Source: Paenibacillus contaminans (lineage in GTDB: Bacteria > Bacillota > Bacilli > Paenibacillales > NBRC-103111). Taken from it: a DNA stretch of 64,000 nt. The notes under the pieces were generated by a model, which did not search any database, was not told where the DNA came from, and saw only the letters and a list, made by a program, of their open reading frames with translations. Location of the stretch: positions 218,263 through 282,262 of the forward strand of contig NZ_QMFB01000011.1 of the NCBI RefSeq assembly GCF_003285015.1, written 5' to 3'. The position numbers and the translations under genes are program-made. Shown in pieces: positions 43,130 to 50,664 of this stretch; within the stretch, counting starts at the first letter, position 1; each line of letters begins with the position of its first letter.

Positions 43130-44041
43130 ATGCGCGCCCCGACGCTTGCCAAGCGAATCGCACTGAACAAACAACTGCTGCTTTTATTTATTCCATGTAT
43201 TCTGTTCTATGCGATCTTCCGATACGGCCCCTTGTACGGACTGATTATCGCTTTTAAAGATTACAATGTATTCACCGGAATTATGGGAAGCGAATGGGTC
43301 GGACTGAAATATTTCCGGAAATTTTTCGAGGGTCCCGACTTTATCATGCTGTTCCGCAATACGCTGCTGCTAGGCTTCTATACGCTGGTATTCAGCTTCC
43401 CGTTCCCTATTCTGCTTGCCGTCCTGCTGAATGAAGTCAGAATCGTCCGATTGAAGAAAATCGTTCAGACGGCGAGCTATTTGCCGACATTTTTGTCCAT
43501 CGTCATTATCAGCAGTATGATTATCGACTTTCTGTCCCCGAACAACGGCATTATCAACCAACTGCTCGGTATGTTAGGCGTCAAAAACACCTATTTTCTC
43601 GTTGATCCAGCCTGGTTTCGTTCCATCTATGTATCGTCGGAGATTTGGACGCATACCGGCTATGAATCGATCATCTATTTGGCGGCAATTGCAGGTATCA
43701 ATCCGTCGCTGTACGAAGCGGCAAGAGTCGACGGCGCCGGCCGGTTCCGCATGATGTGGCACATTACGCTCCCTTCGCTGCTGCCTACGATTCTGGTCAT
43801 GTTCGTTCTCAAGACAGGCGCGATGATCCGCATCGGATACGAGAAGGTGCTGCTTCTCTATAACCCGATGACGTACGGGGTTGCCGACGTTTTCTCGACC
43901 TATGTATACCGCAAAGGACTGCTTGAATCCAATTACAGCTATGGCGCGGCGGTCGGCATGTTCGAAGCGGTCGTAGCGATGATTATGCTGCTGGCGGCCA
44001 ATCTGATCAGCAAACGGTTAGGGGGGAACGGACTTTGGTAG
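43130..44041 (+). CDS. Carbohydrate ABC permease, LplB-type
   Basis: The 303-aa permease has six membrane segments, the LplB-like start (FIPCILFYAIFRYGPLYGLI, IAFKDYN) and the EAA loop NPSLYEAARVDGAGRFRMMW (about residues 188-207). The ATG at 43130 is preceded by TGGAGG. Its partner gene overlaps its 3' end. As in the first locus, no ATPase gene is adjacent. Confidence 0.9.
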   Translation: MRAPTLAKRIALNKQLLLLFIPCILFYAIFRYGPLYGLIIAFKDYNVFTGIMGSEWVGLKYFRKFFEGPDFIMLFRNTLLLGFYTLVFSFPFPILLAVLLNEVRIVRLKKIVQTASYLPTFLSIVIISSMIIDFLSPNNGIINQLLGMLGVKNTYFLVDPAWFRSIYVSSEIWTHTGYESIIYLAAIAGINPSLYEAARVDGAGRFRMMWHITLPSLLPTILVMFVLKTGAMIRIGYEKVLLLYNPMTYGVADVFSTYVYRKGLLESNYSYGAAVGMFEAVVAMIMLLAANLISKRLGGNGLW

Positions 44042-44904
44042 GAGTAGGACAACGCAAGCTGTCGCTGTTCGCCATTTGCAATACCCTTCTGCTTCTGGCC
44101 GTGGCGGCTGTTTCAGTATTTCCGATTGTTTATGTCCTGGTCGTTTCCGTCAGCGATACGTCCAGCGTCGTGCAAGGCGACGTATTCTTGTGGCCAAAAG
44201 GATTTAATATCGACGTCTACAAGCAGCTGCTGACTGACGCTAAAATTCCACGGGCGTACTTGAATACCATTTTTTATACATGCCTCGGTGTCAGCATCAA
44301 TCTTACGTTTACGGCAATCGCTGCCTATCCGTTGTCCAGACCCGACTTCATCGGCCGCAAATACTGGATGTTCGCCATCCTGACGACGATGTTTCTGCAG
44401 CCCGGCATCATTCCCAATTATCTCATCGTGCAGAAGCTCGGATTGATCGATTCCGTGTGGTCCGTCGTGCTGCCGAATGCGATCTGGACTTTCGAATTGC
44501 TGATTCTAAAAAGCTTTTACGAGAACATCTCCCATCAACTTCGCGAGGCTGCCTTGCTAGACGGGGCGTCAGAGTATAGAATCTTATTTAATATCGTCAT
44601 CCCGCTTTCCAAGCCCGCGCTTGCTTCCATCGGACTGTTTTATTTCATTGGACACTGGAACAGTTATTTCATCCCGATGATCTATTTGAATGACCAAACG
44701 CTGTATCCGCTGCAAGTGGTCTTGCGAGGCATGCTGATCTTTAGCGAAGGAAACGGACCGAATCTGGTCGATGCCGCCGCATTGGCGCCGCAAGCGTTGA
44801 AGAGCGCCACGATCGTCGTGTCCATGATTCCCGTTTTGATGGTGTACCCGTTTGCTCAGAAATATTTTGCCAAAGGCGTTATGCTGGGAGCGGAGAAAGG
44901 ATAA
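44035..44904 (+). CDS. Carbohydrate ABC permease, YtcP/LplC-type
   Basis: The 289-aa permease has six membrane segments, the EAA-type loop LREAALLDGASEYRILFNIV and the family ending KYFAKGVMLGAEKG. It starts with TTG at 44035, overlapping the LplB-type gene by 7 bp. GGGGGG lies 8 nt before this start. The overlap implies translational coupling and a fixed ratio of the two permeases. Confidence 0.9.
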   Translation: MVGVGQRKLSLFAICNTLLLLAVAAVSVFPIVYVLVVSVSDTSSVVQGDVFLWPKGFNIDVYKQLLTDAKIPRAYLNTIFYTCLGVSINLTFTAIAAYPLSRPDFIGRKYWMFAILTTMFLQPGIIPNYLIVQKLGLIDSVWSVVLPNAIWTFELLILKSFYENISHQLREAALLDGASEYRILFNIVIPLSKPALASIGLFYFIGHWNSYFIPMIYLNDQTLYPLQVVLRGMLIFSEGNGPNLVDAAALAPQALKSATIVVSMIPVLMVYPFAQKYFAKGVMLGAEKG

Positions 44905-44991
44905 GAGGCAGGGAACGCAGGAAAAACCTGTCGCGCAAAAAAAGCTTAAATGAAGCGGATGTCGACGTAGATCAGCAGGGGGTACAAATAC

Positions 44992-47268
44992 ATGAAACGT
45001 TGGATCACCAATTGGGGCTTAATCCAAATATTTTGCTCCTTGCTGTTAGTGATTTTGACGATGTCCGCATCTACTTATGCGATCTACCGGAAATCGATAT
45101 CCGGCATCTATGAAAAGGTTACGCAAAATAACCATCTGGCGGTTCAATCCATTGTTCAAGCGTATGACAACAGCTTCCGCACGATCGACTCTATCATCCA
45201 TTCCATTCAGACATTGGCGCCCTACGACAATCTAATTGCGGTCGACAATCGCAGTTTGGATATGGTGAAAGTGCAGACCGTCGTCGAAAATTTGGCGGCG
45301 CTTGTTTCGTCGGTGGAATATATTGAAGATGTCGTCGTGTTCTACGATTTTTCCGATCTGGCAATTACATCGAAGGGGACAAGCAGCCTTCCGTTTCTCT
45401 TCGATCACAAATATCGGCATGACAGCTATAACGCCAATTACTGGCGCTCCTTCGCGCTGACCAAGCATCCGTTCAAGCTGTTTCCGGCAGACCGGTTCCA
45501 AATTTTCTCGGATGCGAACCAACAATCGAAGTCGGCGGAGCTGCTGATCGCCTTCTCGGGAAACAAGGTGGAAATATCCAGCAAACGGATTATGGTAATC
45601 ATCGACATGAGCACGTTGTTGAAGCATGTGAATCAGCAGCCGACGATCCCCGGCTCCTCCTTGATCGTTCTGGATCAGGAGCAGAATGTGGTCTATAGCA
45701 CGGAGCCGCAGATGAATCTGATGGGGATTTTGAGCGATGTGTATTTCAATGCCGACAACGAAGCCTCCGTGACGCGGGAAAATTACAAATATCGTTTTTA
45801 TCGGTCGTCATACAACGACTTTATTTATATCGACAAAGTGCCTTATCAGTTTCAAAATATCGATTCAGTATCGGCAGCTAATCGCATGATCATGCTATCG
45901 ACGATAATTTGCGCCGTTTTGCTTGCCGCAGCGCTTAGTTTTTATTTGCAAAGGCCCGTGAAACGCATTCTCCGGCAGTTGGGCGTCAGTCATGCGCTTG
46001 GCAACGATTTCCGCCATATTCTCGACGGCGTCGTCCGCTTGCAACAGGAGAACGGCGCCTATCAGGAGAAATTGGGGGCCGTCGACAAGGTGGCGCGGAG
46101 GAGCGCCTTCCTTCAGGCCGTGGACAACGGCGTGCCTGCGGAGAAGCATGATCGCGCCCTGCATCTTTATTTCGACGAGTTCTACAGATACAAGCTGTTT
46201 GCGCTTGTGAGGCTGCAGCTTTACGAGCATGCTTCGGAAGAGCTGTCCCGGCGAACCTCGCAACAGATCACCGAAGCCCTGCAAGCCCGGTTTGACGCGG
46301 CTGTGCGTGATGCGGCCGTGTTTTACGACAAAAACGCCATGTGGATCGTATGGGTCGGGATGAATGAGCCGCGGGAGCGGGAATCGCTCTTGAAGCGATT
46401 GAAGCCGATGATCGCGTCGCTGGAGAAAGAAGAGCTGCAGGCCCACCTGCTGCGGGCGAGCGTCAGCGAATGCTACGATGCGGAAGCGGTCTTCCTGCCG
46501 CGCGCCTATCAGGACGCCGTGAACGGCATGAAGTACCGCTCCAACGATCGCGCGCAAAAGGTCCATGACGCGCTGGAATTGGGCGGCGGCGGTATGGCGC
46601 CGTTTCAATGGGAGAGCGCGGAGAGACTTTCCCATTACGTTGCGGATGGAAAGTGGGATCAGGCGAAAACGGCAATCGCGGAAATGATGCAGCGGAGCGG
46701 CGCTAGCCAGACTAGCCTCCATGAGCTGGCCCATATCGCGCGTACCATTTTCTATGCGATACTGAGGCAAGCGGTAAGGGCATCCGGCAAAAGCAAAGAG
46801 CTGCAAGAGCTGGAGATCGACGTGATGCGGCAAATCGAGAACGCGTATAACGATCGTGCTATGGAACAGGCTTTATTCTTTGCGCTGGAGGCCATTGCCA
46901 AACAGTCGGCCAAGCAGTCGGTACGGTCCGGCAAGCCGGACCCGGCCTATATATTGCGGTATATTGAACAATACCATTCGCAGGACTTGAACCTCGATCA
47001 GCTCGCCGAGAAGATGGGGATTTCGCCAAAATATTTCTCCCATTATTTCAAGAAGACTTTCGGCGTTAATTTTATCGAGCATCTGAACATGGTCAGATTG
47101 GCCCACTCCAAAAAGCTGCTGAAGGAAACGGCTTTAACCGTCGTAGAAATATCGGAGAAGATCGGTTATTTGAACTATTCCACGTTCACGAATACGTTCA
47201 AAAAATATTTTGGTATTACCCCAAGCGAATACCGGAGGCAAACAGCGGACAGTTCGAGCGGGGAATGA
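44992..47268 (+). CDS. Membrane-bound AraC-family regulator (YesN-like, two TM)
   Basis: The 758-aa protein has one membrane segment at about 8-30 (LIQIFCSLLLVILTMSASTY), an extracellular sensor region, and a second segment at about 300-320 (MIMLSTIICAVLLAAALSFY). A cytoplasmic linker follows, then a C-terminal AraC DNA-binding domain of about 100 residues (LDQLAEKMGISPKYFSHYFK, then GYLNYSTFTNTFKKYFG). It is likely the sugar-responsive activator of this locus. Here it is last in the operon, whereas in the first locus it precedes the permeases. The ATG at 44992 has AGGGGG upstream. Confidence 0.87.
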   Translation: MKRWITNWGLIQIFCSLLLVILTMSASTYAIYRKSISGIYEKVTQNNHLAVQSIVQAYDNSFRTIDSIIHSIQTLAPYDNLIAVDNRSLDMVKVQTVVENLAALVSSVEYIEDVVVFYDFSDLAITSKGTSSLPFLFDHKYRHDSYNANYWRSFALTKHPFKLFPADRFQIFSDANQQSKSAELLIAFSGNKVEISSKRIMVIIDMSTLLKHVNQQPTIPGSSLIVLDQEQNVVYSTEPQMNLMGILSDVYFNADNEASVTRENYKYRFYRSSYNDFIYIDKVPYQFQNIDSVSAANRMIMLSTIICAVLLAAALSFYLQRPVKRILRQLGVSHALGNDFRHILDGVVRLQQENGAYQEKLGAVDKVARRSAFLQAVDNGVPAEKHDRALHLYFDEFYRYKLFALVRLQLYEHASEELSRRTSQQITEALQARFDAAVRDAAVFYDKNAMWIVWVGMNEPRERESLLKRLKPMIASLEKEELQAHLLRASVSECYDAEAVFLPRAYQDAVNGMKYRSNDRAQKVHDALELGGGGMAPFQWESAERLSHYVADGKWDQAKTAIAEMMQRSGASQTSLHELAHIARTIFYAILRQAVRASGKSKELQELEIDVMRQIENAYNDRAMEQALFFALEAIAKQSAKQSVRSGKPDPAYILRYIEQYHSQDLNLDQLAEKMGISPKYFSHYFKKTFGVNFIEHLNMVRLAHSKKLLKETALTVVEISEKIGYLNYSTFTNTFKKYFGITPSEYRRQTADSSSGE

Positions 47269-47520
47269 TTCGGCGATCGAGGAGAAGCGTCCTTGACAGC
47301 GCCTGTTGTTCCGTAAATGATCAGATTCTCGCAAAAAGGTACCAGCCCTACTCCAGCCTCAAGAAATCTTACCGACCCGCAGCATGCTGAAGGATGGTAT
47401 CCAGTAACCTGGCGTTAAATCCGGAAATCTCCACGAAAGCACTGCATCTTGCTGAACATTTTCCGATGAAACGACCCACAACGGGATCTCCTCGGCCATC
47501 GGTCCGGATCTGACTATAAG
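47269..47520. other. Gap without a supported gene
   Basis: The gap lies between convergent genes. I see no gene and no obvious terminator for the AraC gene. The terminator at 47523-47564, described separately, has a stem that could also serve the plus strand. Confidence 0.4.
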
Positions 47521-47522
47521 AA

Positions 47523-47564
47523 AAGAAGCCCCAAATCCACAGCTGAGTGGAGACGGGACTTCTT
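47523..47564 (-). terminator. Terminator of the dppA-like gene
   Basis: AAGAAGCCCC...ATCCAC pairs with GTGGA...GGGACTTCTT across a six-base loop, with a short internal mismatch. On the minus strand TTCTTATAG follows. It lies just after the stop at 47582. Confidence 0.7.
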
Positions 47565-47581
47565 CTACCGCTTAATTTTGA

Positions 47582-48391
47582 CTATAACGAGTTGTTCAGC
47601 AATTCGACAACGCTTTCAGGGTGTTCAAAATGCTTGGTATGCGCTTCTCTCTTATCATCGCTGCGGTACTTGACTTCCAGCCGAAACGGCGGTTGAAGGT
47701 TTAGCAGCTCAAATTGCTCGCGATTCTCGACGAACCGGCGCAACGCTCTTTCGGCACCCGCTCGAATTTGTTCGCATGCATGATCCGGATGCATATGGAT
47801 GGCTCCGTTGTATCGTTCTTTGTAGGCGTCCGTGCTGTATTGTTCTCCGCTTCCCGGCATGATTCCGCGTTTAACGCTAACCGTTTCAATTCCTTTTATA
47901 AGCTCCGACGCTTCTTTAGTAAACGCCTCATCGCCCGCGCCAAAGATCGAACGTACGCCCAAGGAAGCGCCGCATAGCGACATCTGACCGAATTCCCCGA
48001 CGGATATACCGTTTATTCGGAAATCGAGTACATTAAACCAGCCTGTATGCGGCATCTGCGCAAATTCCGTTCCGGATTTCGCATGCTGGCCTACCCATGC
48101 CATCGCGTCGAATGTTTCGTCAAGCATAAACGGATATGGCCCCGGCACAGGTCCCCGTAAATACAAGGCGCGCTTATCGAGCAGCAAGTTGTTGATACCG
48201 CCGTATCCATGACCGTCCACAACGACAATTTCGGTTGCTCCCGCCGCCGCAAATCCGTCGATCGCCGCATTTACTTCCATGGTCAGCAGCCTCTTGCCTT
48301 CTGCGTAATATCTGCCTTGAGGCGTCACCCAGTCGTCGTGATTCACTACACCGCAAACACCCTCCATATCGGTCATTACAAAAATTTTCAA
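47582..48391 (-). CDS. M55-family D-aminopeptidase (DppA-like)
   Basis: The 269-aa protein starts MKIFVMTDMEGVCGV, the DppA metal-binding start, and has VVDGHGYGG, MAWVGQHAKSGT and NGISVGEFGQ (Glu ligand region). M55 enzymes are cytoplasmic zinc peptidases that release N-terminal D-residues from D-Ala-containing peptides. A GTG at 48400 is in frame but lies in the Shine-Dalgarno sequence. The TTG at 48391 has GAGGTG in front and gives the usual N terminus. It stands alone, without dpp transporter genes, so it may serve recycling of wall peptides or have been left from a larger operon. Confidence 0.87.
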   Translation of the reverse strand: MKIFVMTDMEGVCGVVNHDDWVTPQGRYYAEGKRLLTMEVNAAIDGFAAAGATEIVVVDGHGYGGINNLLLDKRALYLRGPVPGPYPFMLDETFDAMAWVGQHAKSGTEFAQMPHTGWFNVLDFRINGISVGEFGQMSLCGASLGVRSIFGAGDEAFTKEASELIKGIETVSVKRGIMPGSGEQYSTDAYKERYNGAIHMHPDHACEQIRAGAERALRRFVENREQFELLNLQPPFRLEVKYRSDDKREAHTKHFEHPESVVELLNNSL

Positions 48392-48569
48392 CGGACTCAC
48401 CTCATTTTTAGTTTCTATACTCTATCCTATCATGAGTATGACTGGTAGACGTTTCAAAATTACTAAAACAAGACAATTTTTATTTCCCTTAATCCTTTAG
48501 CTGCTTAATAATAAATGATGCAATCAAAGGCCTCCGTGATCCATTTCAAGCAGCTATCCCGTATCCGGT

Positions 48570-48683
48570 TCATTTAACCGCGATACAATCCAGCTCCACC
48601 AGCATCCCGTTCTTTTCAATCGCTATGGAATAGGGTCCGAAAGGTTCATGCACAAGGGAAGAAGTCACCACCCGTTTCGTACG
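48570..48683 (-). pseudogene. Possible RidA-like (YjgF) gene fragment
   Basis: A minus-strand frame ends with TKRVVTSSLV, HEPFGPYSIAIEKNG and MLVELDCIAVK before TGA at 48570. This resembles the C-terminal end of some RidA-family proteins, where a LVEI/LDxIAV strand closes the fold. The 5' part cannot be read in one frame, so it is probably a remnant. The rest of 48392-48835 shows no gene. Confidence 0.35.
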
Positions 48684-48835
48684 CATTCCCCGGAAAACTT
48701 TTTAGCAGACCACAGATAAAGATCACCTGACGATGGCATGAAGCCGAAAGAGGCCGTACACTGCCGGGATGGTCGCGGATATCCGTTACGAGCTGGCTGT
48801 GCATAGCTGACCTCTACACAAATGCTCTTTGAAAA

Positions 48836-48872
48836 CAAAAAAATCCCCACCAGCCGCAGCCAGTGGGGATTT
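48836..48872 (-). terminator. Terminator at the end of the prophage lysis cassette
   Basis: AAATCCCCAC (48841-48850) pairs perfectly with GTGGGGATTT (48863-48872). On the minus strand TTTTTTTG follows. It begins 3 bp after the SLH microprotein stop codon. Confidence 0.85.
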
Positions 48873-48875
48873 CAT

Positions 48876-49055
48876 TTATCGATTATTTTCGCGGTACAAG
48901 AAACGGTTAATCACCATCGCTAGTTCGGCGCGCGTAACCGGCTTGTCCGGCCGGAACGTCCCGTCTTCGTATCCATGCATCAACCCGACGTCTGGATCCG
49001 ACACCGCAGCGATCCCGCCGGCGGCCCAATGGTTTTCAGGCACATCCTTAAACAT
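48876..49055 (-). CDS. Single SLH-domain microprotein (59 aa)
   Basis: The whole protein is one S-layer homology domain: MFKDVPENHWAAGGI, then GYEDGTFRPDKPVTRAEL and AMVINRFLYREN. It has no signal peptide. The ATG at 49055 lies 5 bp after the amidase stop codon, with GGGGGG and AAGGG just before, and it is in a different frame from the amidase. It is thus a separate, probably coupled cistron rather than a fused domain. SLH domains bind pyruvylated secondary wall polymers. Acting with the amidase and holin, it may help target the lysin or interfere with the host wall; that role is inferred. Confidence 0.75.
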   Translation of the reverse strand: MFKDVPENHWAAGGIAAVSDPDVGLMHGYEDGTFRPDKPVTRAELAMVINRFLYRENNR

Positions 49056-49060
49056 ATCCC

Positions 49061-49624
49061 TTACCCCCCATTCTTCTTCAGTCCATACGTCTCCACGATT
49101 CCAGCCACGATCGCCAATGCACATTTCTGGCGGTATGCGTTTGACCTCAGCAGTTCCGCCTCGTCTCGGTTCGTCATAAATCCGCACTCGCATAAGATCG
49201 CCGTCATGCGGGTCTCTCGCAGCACATGCAAATCGCCGGCTTTGACGCCCCGATCGACAAGTCCGGTCAGTTTAATGAGCTGTCGCTGAACGGCGTTGGC
49301 GAGTGCTACGGCTGACGCTGGACGAGTCGTATAGACAAACGTCTCAATGCCTCGCGCCGCACTCCAGTCGTTGCCACTGGCGTTGGCATGGATCGAAACA
49401 AATAGATCTGCCTTCCATGCGTTGGCGCAGTCCGTGCGCTCCTGCAGCGACACATCACGGATTTCGGCATGCGTGAACAGGATCTCCACATTTTCATATT
49501 GCTTTAACAGCGCGGCCGCAAAATCAGCAGTGGCTGCATTAAAATGGAATTCCCTCATACTGTCGTCCGGGCAACGCTTTCCCGGTGTGCCCGGCCCGTG
49601 GCCAGCGTCGATTACGATCTTCAT
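49061..49624 (-). CDS. N-acetylmuramoyl-L-alanine amidase (phage endolysin)
   Basis: The 187-aa protein is an Amidase_3 enzyme. It has MKIVIDAGHGPGTPGKRCPD with the first zinc His, a Glu ligand region near the HFNAATADFA segment, LFVSIHANA with the second zinc His, and ILCECGFMTNRDEAELL with the catalytic Glu. It cuts the bond between muramic acid and the peptide. There is no cell-wall-binding domain attached; the next small gene encodes a single SLH domain. Its ATG at 49624 overlaps the holin stop codon, so translation is coupled. Confidence 0.9.
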   Translation of the reverse strand: MKIVIDAGHGPGTPGKRCPDDSMREFHFNAATADFAAALLKQYENVEILFTHAEIRDVSLQERTDCANAWKADLFVSIHANASGNDWSAARGIETFVYTTRPASAVALANAVQRQLIKLTGLVDRGVKAGDLHVLRETRMTAILCECGFMTNRDEAELLRSNAYRQKCALAIVAGIVETYGLKKNGG

Positions 49625-49833
49625 TGCTCATCTCCGCCTTTTCCGGCTTTTTGTCCGTCAACATGAGCTTCAGCCAAAATGTACACGACGACACTGCCAA
49701 CGGCTGTAATGAGTCTCGTGATCTTCACGGCCGCGTCCTCACCTGCTCCGACCAAAACAAGAACGCTGGCAGCCACTCCGACCACCAGCGCCCAAAACTT
49801 GCGACTGCTCAATTTTCGTTTCCAATCGATCAT
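49621..49833 (-). CDS. Phage holin
   Basis: The 70-aa protein has a basic N terminus (MIDWKRKLSSRKFW) and two hydrophobic helices (ALVVGVAASVLVLVGAG and ITRLITAVGSVVVYILAEA). Its charged tail is DGQKAGKGGDEQ. This is the layout of small phage holins of the phi-LC3/r1t kind. It would open the membrane and release the amidase. The ATG at 49833 has GGAGGGCTG upstream and overlaps the end of the broken xhlA. Confidence 0.85.
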   Translation of the reverse strand: MIDWKRKLSSRKFWALVVGVAASVLVLVGAGEDAAVKITRLITAVGSVVVYILAEAHVDGQKAGKGGDEQ

Positions 49834-50078
49834 GGTTTCAGCCCTCCAATAACAATGAAAGTTACGACGGCTACCAGCACAGCGCGTGTCAACGTGCGCC
49901 ATAACCACCATCGATTGTCTTCCATTTGGTTAAGGAGATGGCGCGCAGATCTTGCCAGTTACAGGCCAGTACAGCCGTCTCACTCGCGCTAATCGCCGGT
50001 CAAATTTGCCGTTCATATTGTCCAGCTCGTCTTCACGCGTGTAATGCGCTGGAGCACATCTGCGCTATCTCCTGCCAT
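49830..50078 (-). pseudogene. xhlA: XhlA-like lysis protein gene, broken by frameshifts
   Basis: The region has the length (83 codons) and position of PBSX xhlA. XhlA-like sequence is spread over three frames. These are ADVLQRITRVK from the ATG at 50078, then ELDNMNGKFDRRLA in a second frame, ASETAVLA in a third, and back in the first frame ARSARHLLNQMEDNRWWLWRT followed by a hydrophobic C-terminal helix (AVLVAVVTFIVIGGLKP) and TGA overlapping the holin ATG. XhlA normally has an N-terminal coiled coil and a C-terminal membrane helix and helps the holin. The frame changes mean no complete product from this sequence. Confidence 0.65.
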
Positions 50079-50127
50079 GTACAGCCCCATTTGGCATAAA
50101 ATAGCCCCGATTGCTCGTGGTTTGTTT

Positions 50128-50232
50128 CTACGGTCGAGTCAGCAAAGCTTCGACGTCAGGCTTGATACTAGCTGGTACGTCGTCAATCGTCTTGATCCCT
50201 TTACGGATCAGGTTTGCGTAAATCTGCGCCAT
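50128..50232 (-). CDS. CD1375-like small phage protein (34 aa)
   Basis: ATG at 50232 overlaps the TAA of the upstream gene (TAATG) and has GGAGGTG in front. The product MAQIYANLIRKGIKTIDDVP, then ASIKPDVEALLTRP, is like the very short CD1375/XkdX-position proteins found between tail-fibre accessory and lysis genes in Firmicutes phages. The function is unknown. Confidence 0.75.
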   Translation of the reverse strand: MAQIYANLIRKGIKTIDDVPASIKPDVEALLTRP

Positions 50233-50648
50233 TAGCTTGCACCTCCTTCCAGTACCTCAATGCGTACCATCAGCGCGTCAATAGTTGCCTGCTGCTGAAG
50301 GATCAGCTCGTACGCCTCCGTAAGGGCTAGCATCGTATCGATGCCTTCCTGCTCCCGCATCGCGTCCTGCTGCGCGGTTGTTTCGTACACCTCAGACAAG
50401 GCGAGCATTGTATCTACGCTTTCCGCTTGGAGCTGAGCAACTTTGTCTTCAATGCTCGGTGGGACTACTGGTGGATTAGCCTGCAAGTCATCCCAAGCAG
50501 CTTGTAGTTCAGCTTCCGTCGGTTTCGGATCGGGAAGACTCCAAACTGCGATATACTGGCCGTTTCCATCCGAATCGTCCTGCACCAAAAAATCACTTTT
50601 CGGGTCAGCTTCGGGAAACAGTTTCATAATTGCTAGTGATGTGTTCAC
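50232..50648 (-). CDS. XkdW-like phage tail accessory protein
   Basis: The 138-aa protein has an N-terminal beta-rich part with the XkdW-like words DFLVQDDSDGNGQYIAVWSL and AELQAAWDD (to about residue 55). A C-terminal coiled coil holds two similar heptad-like repeats (MLALSEVYETTAQQ and MLALTEAYELILQQ). It sits right after the fibre gene, as in PBSX, and may be a fibre-assembly or attachment protein. The GTG start at 50648 is preceded by GGAGGGATTC; the ATG seven codons later has no ribosome-binding site. Confidence 0.75.
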   Translation of the reverse strand: MNTSLAIMKLFPEADPKSDFLVQDDSDGNGQYIAVWSLPDPKPTEAELQAAWDDLQANPPVVPPSIEDKVAQLQAESVDTMLALSEVYETTAQQDAMREQEGIDTMLALTEAYELILQQQATIDALMVRIEVLEGGAS

Positions 50649-50664
50649 GGTTTGAATCCCTCCA

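Noticed and set aside
48876..49193. 105-codon frame containing the SLH domain as one larger protein
   Set aside because: Its first 46 codons are antisense-like shadow of the amidase end in another frame; the ATG at 49055 with its own ribosome-binding site explains the SLH domain better.
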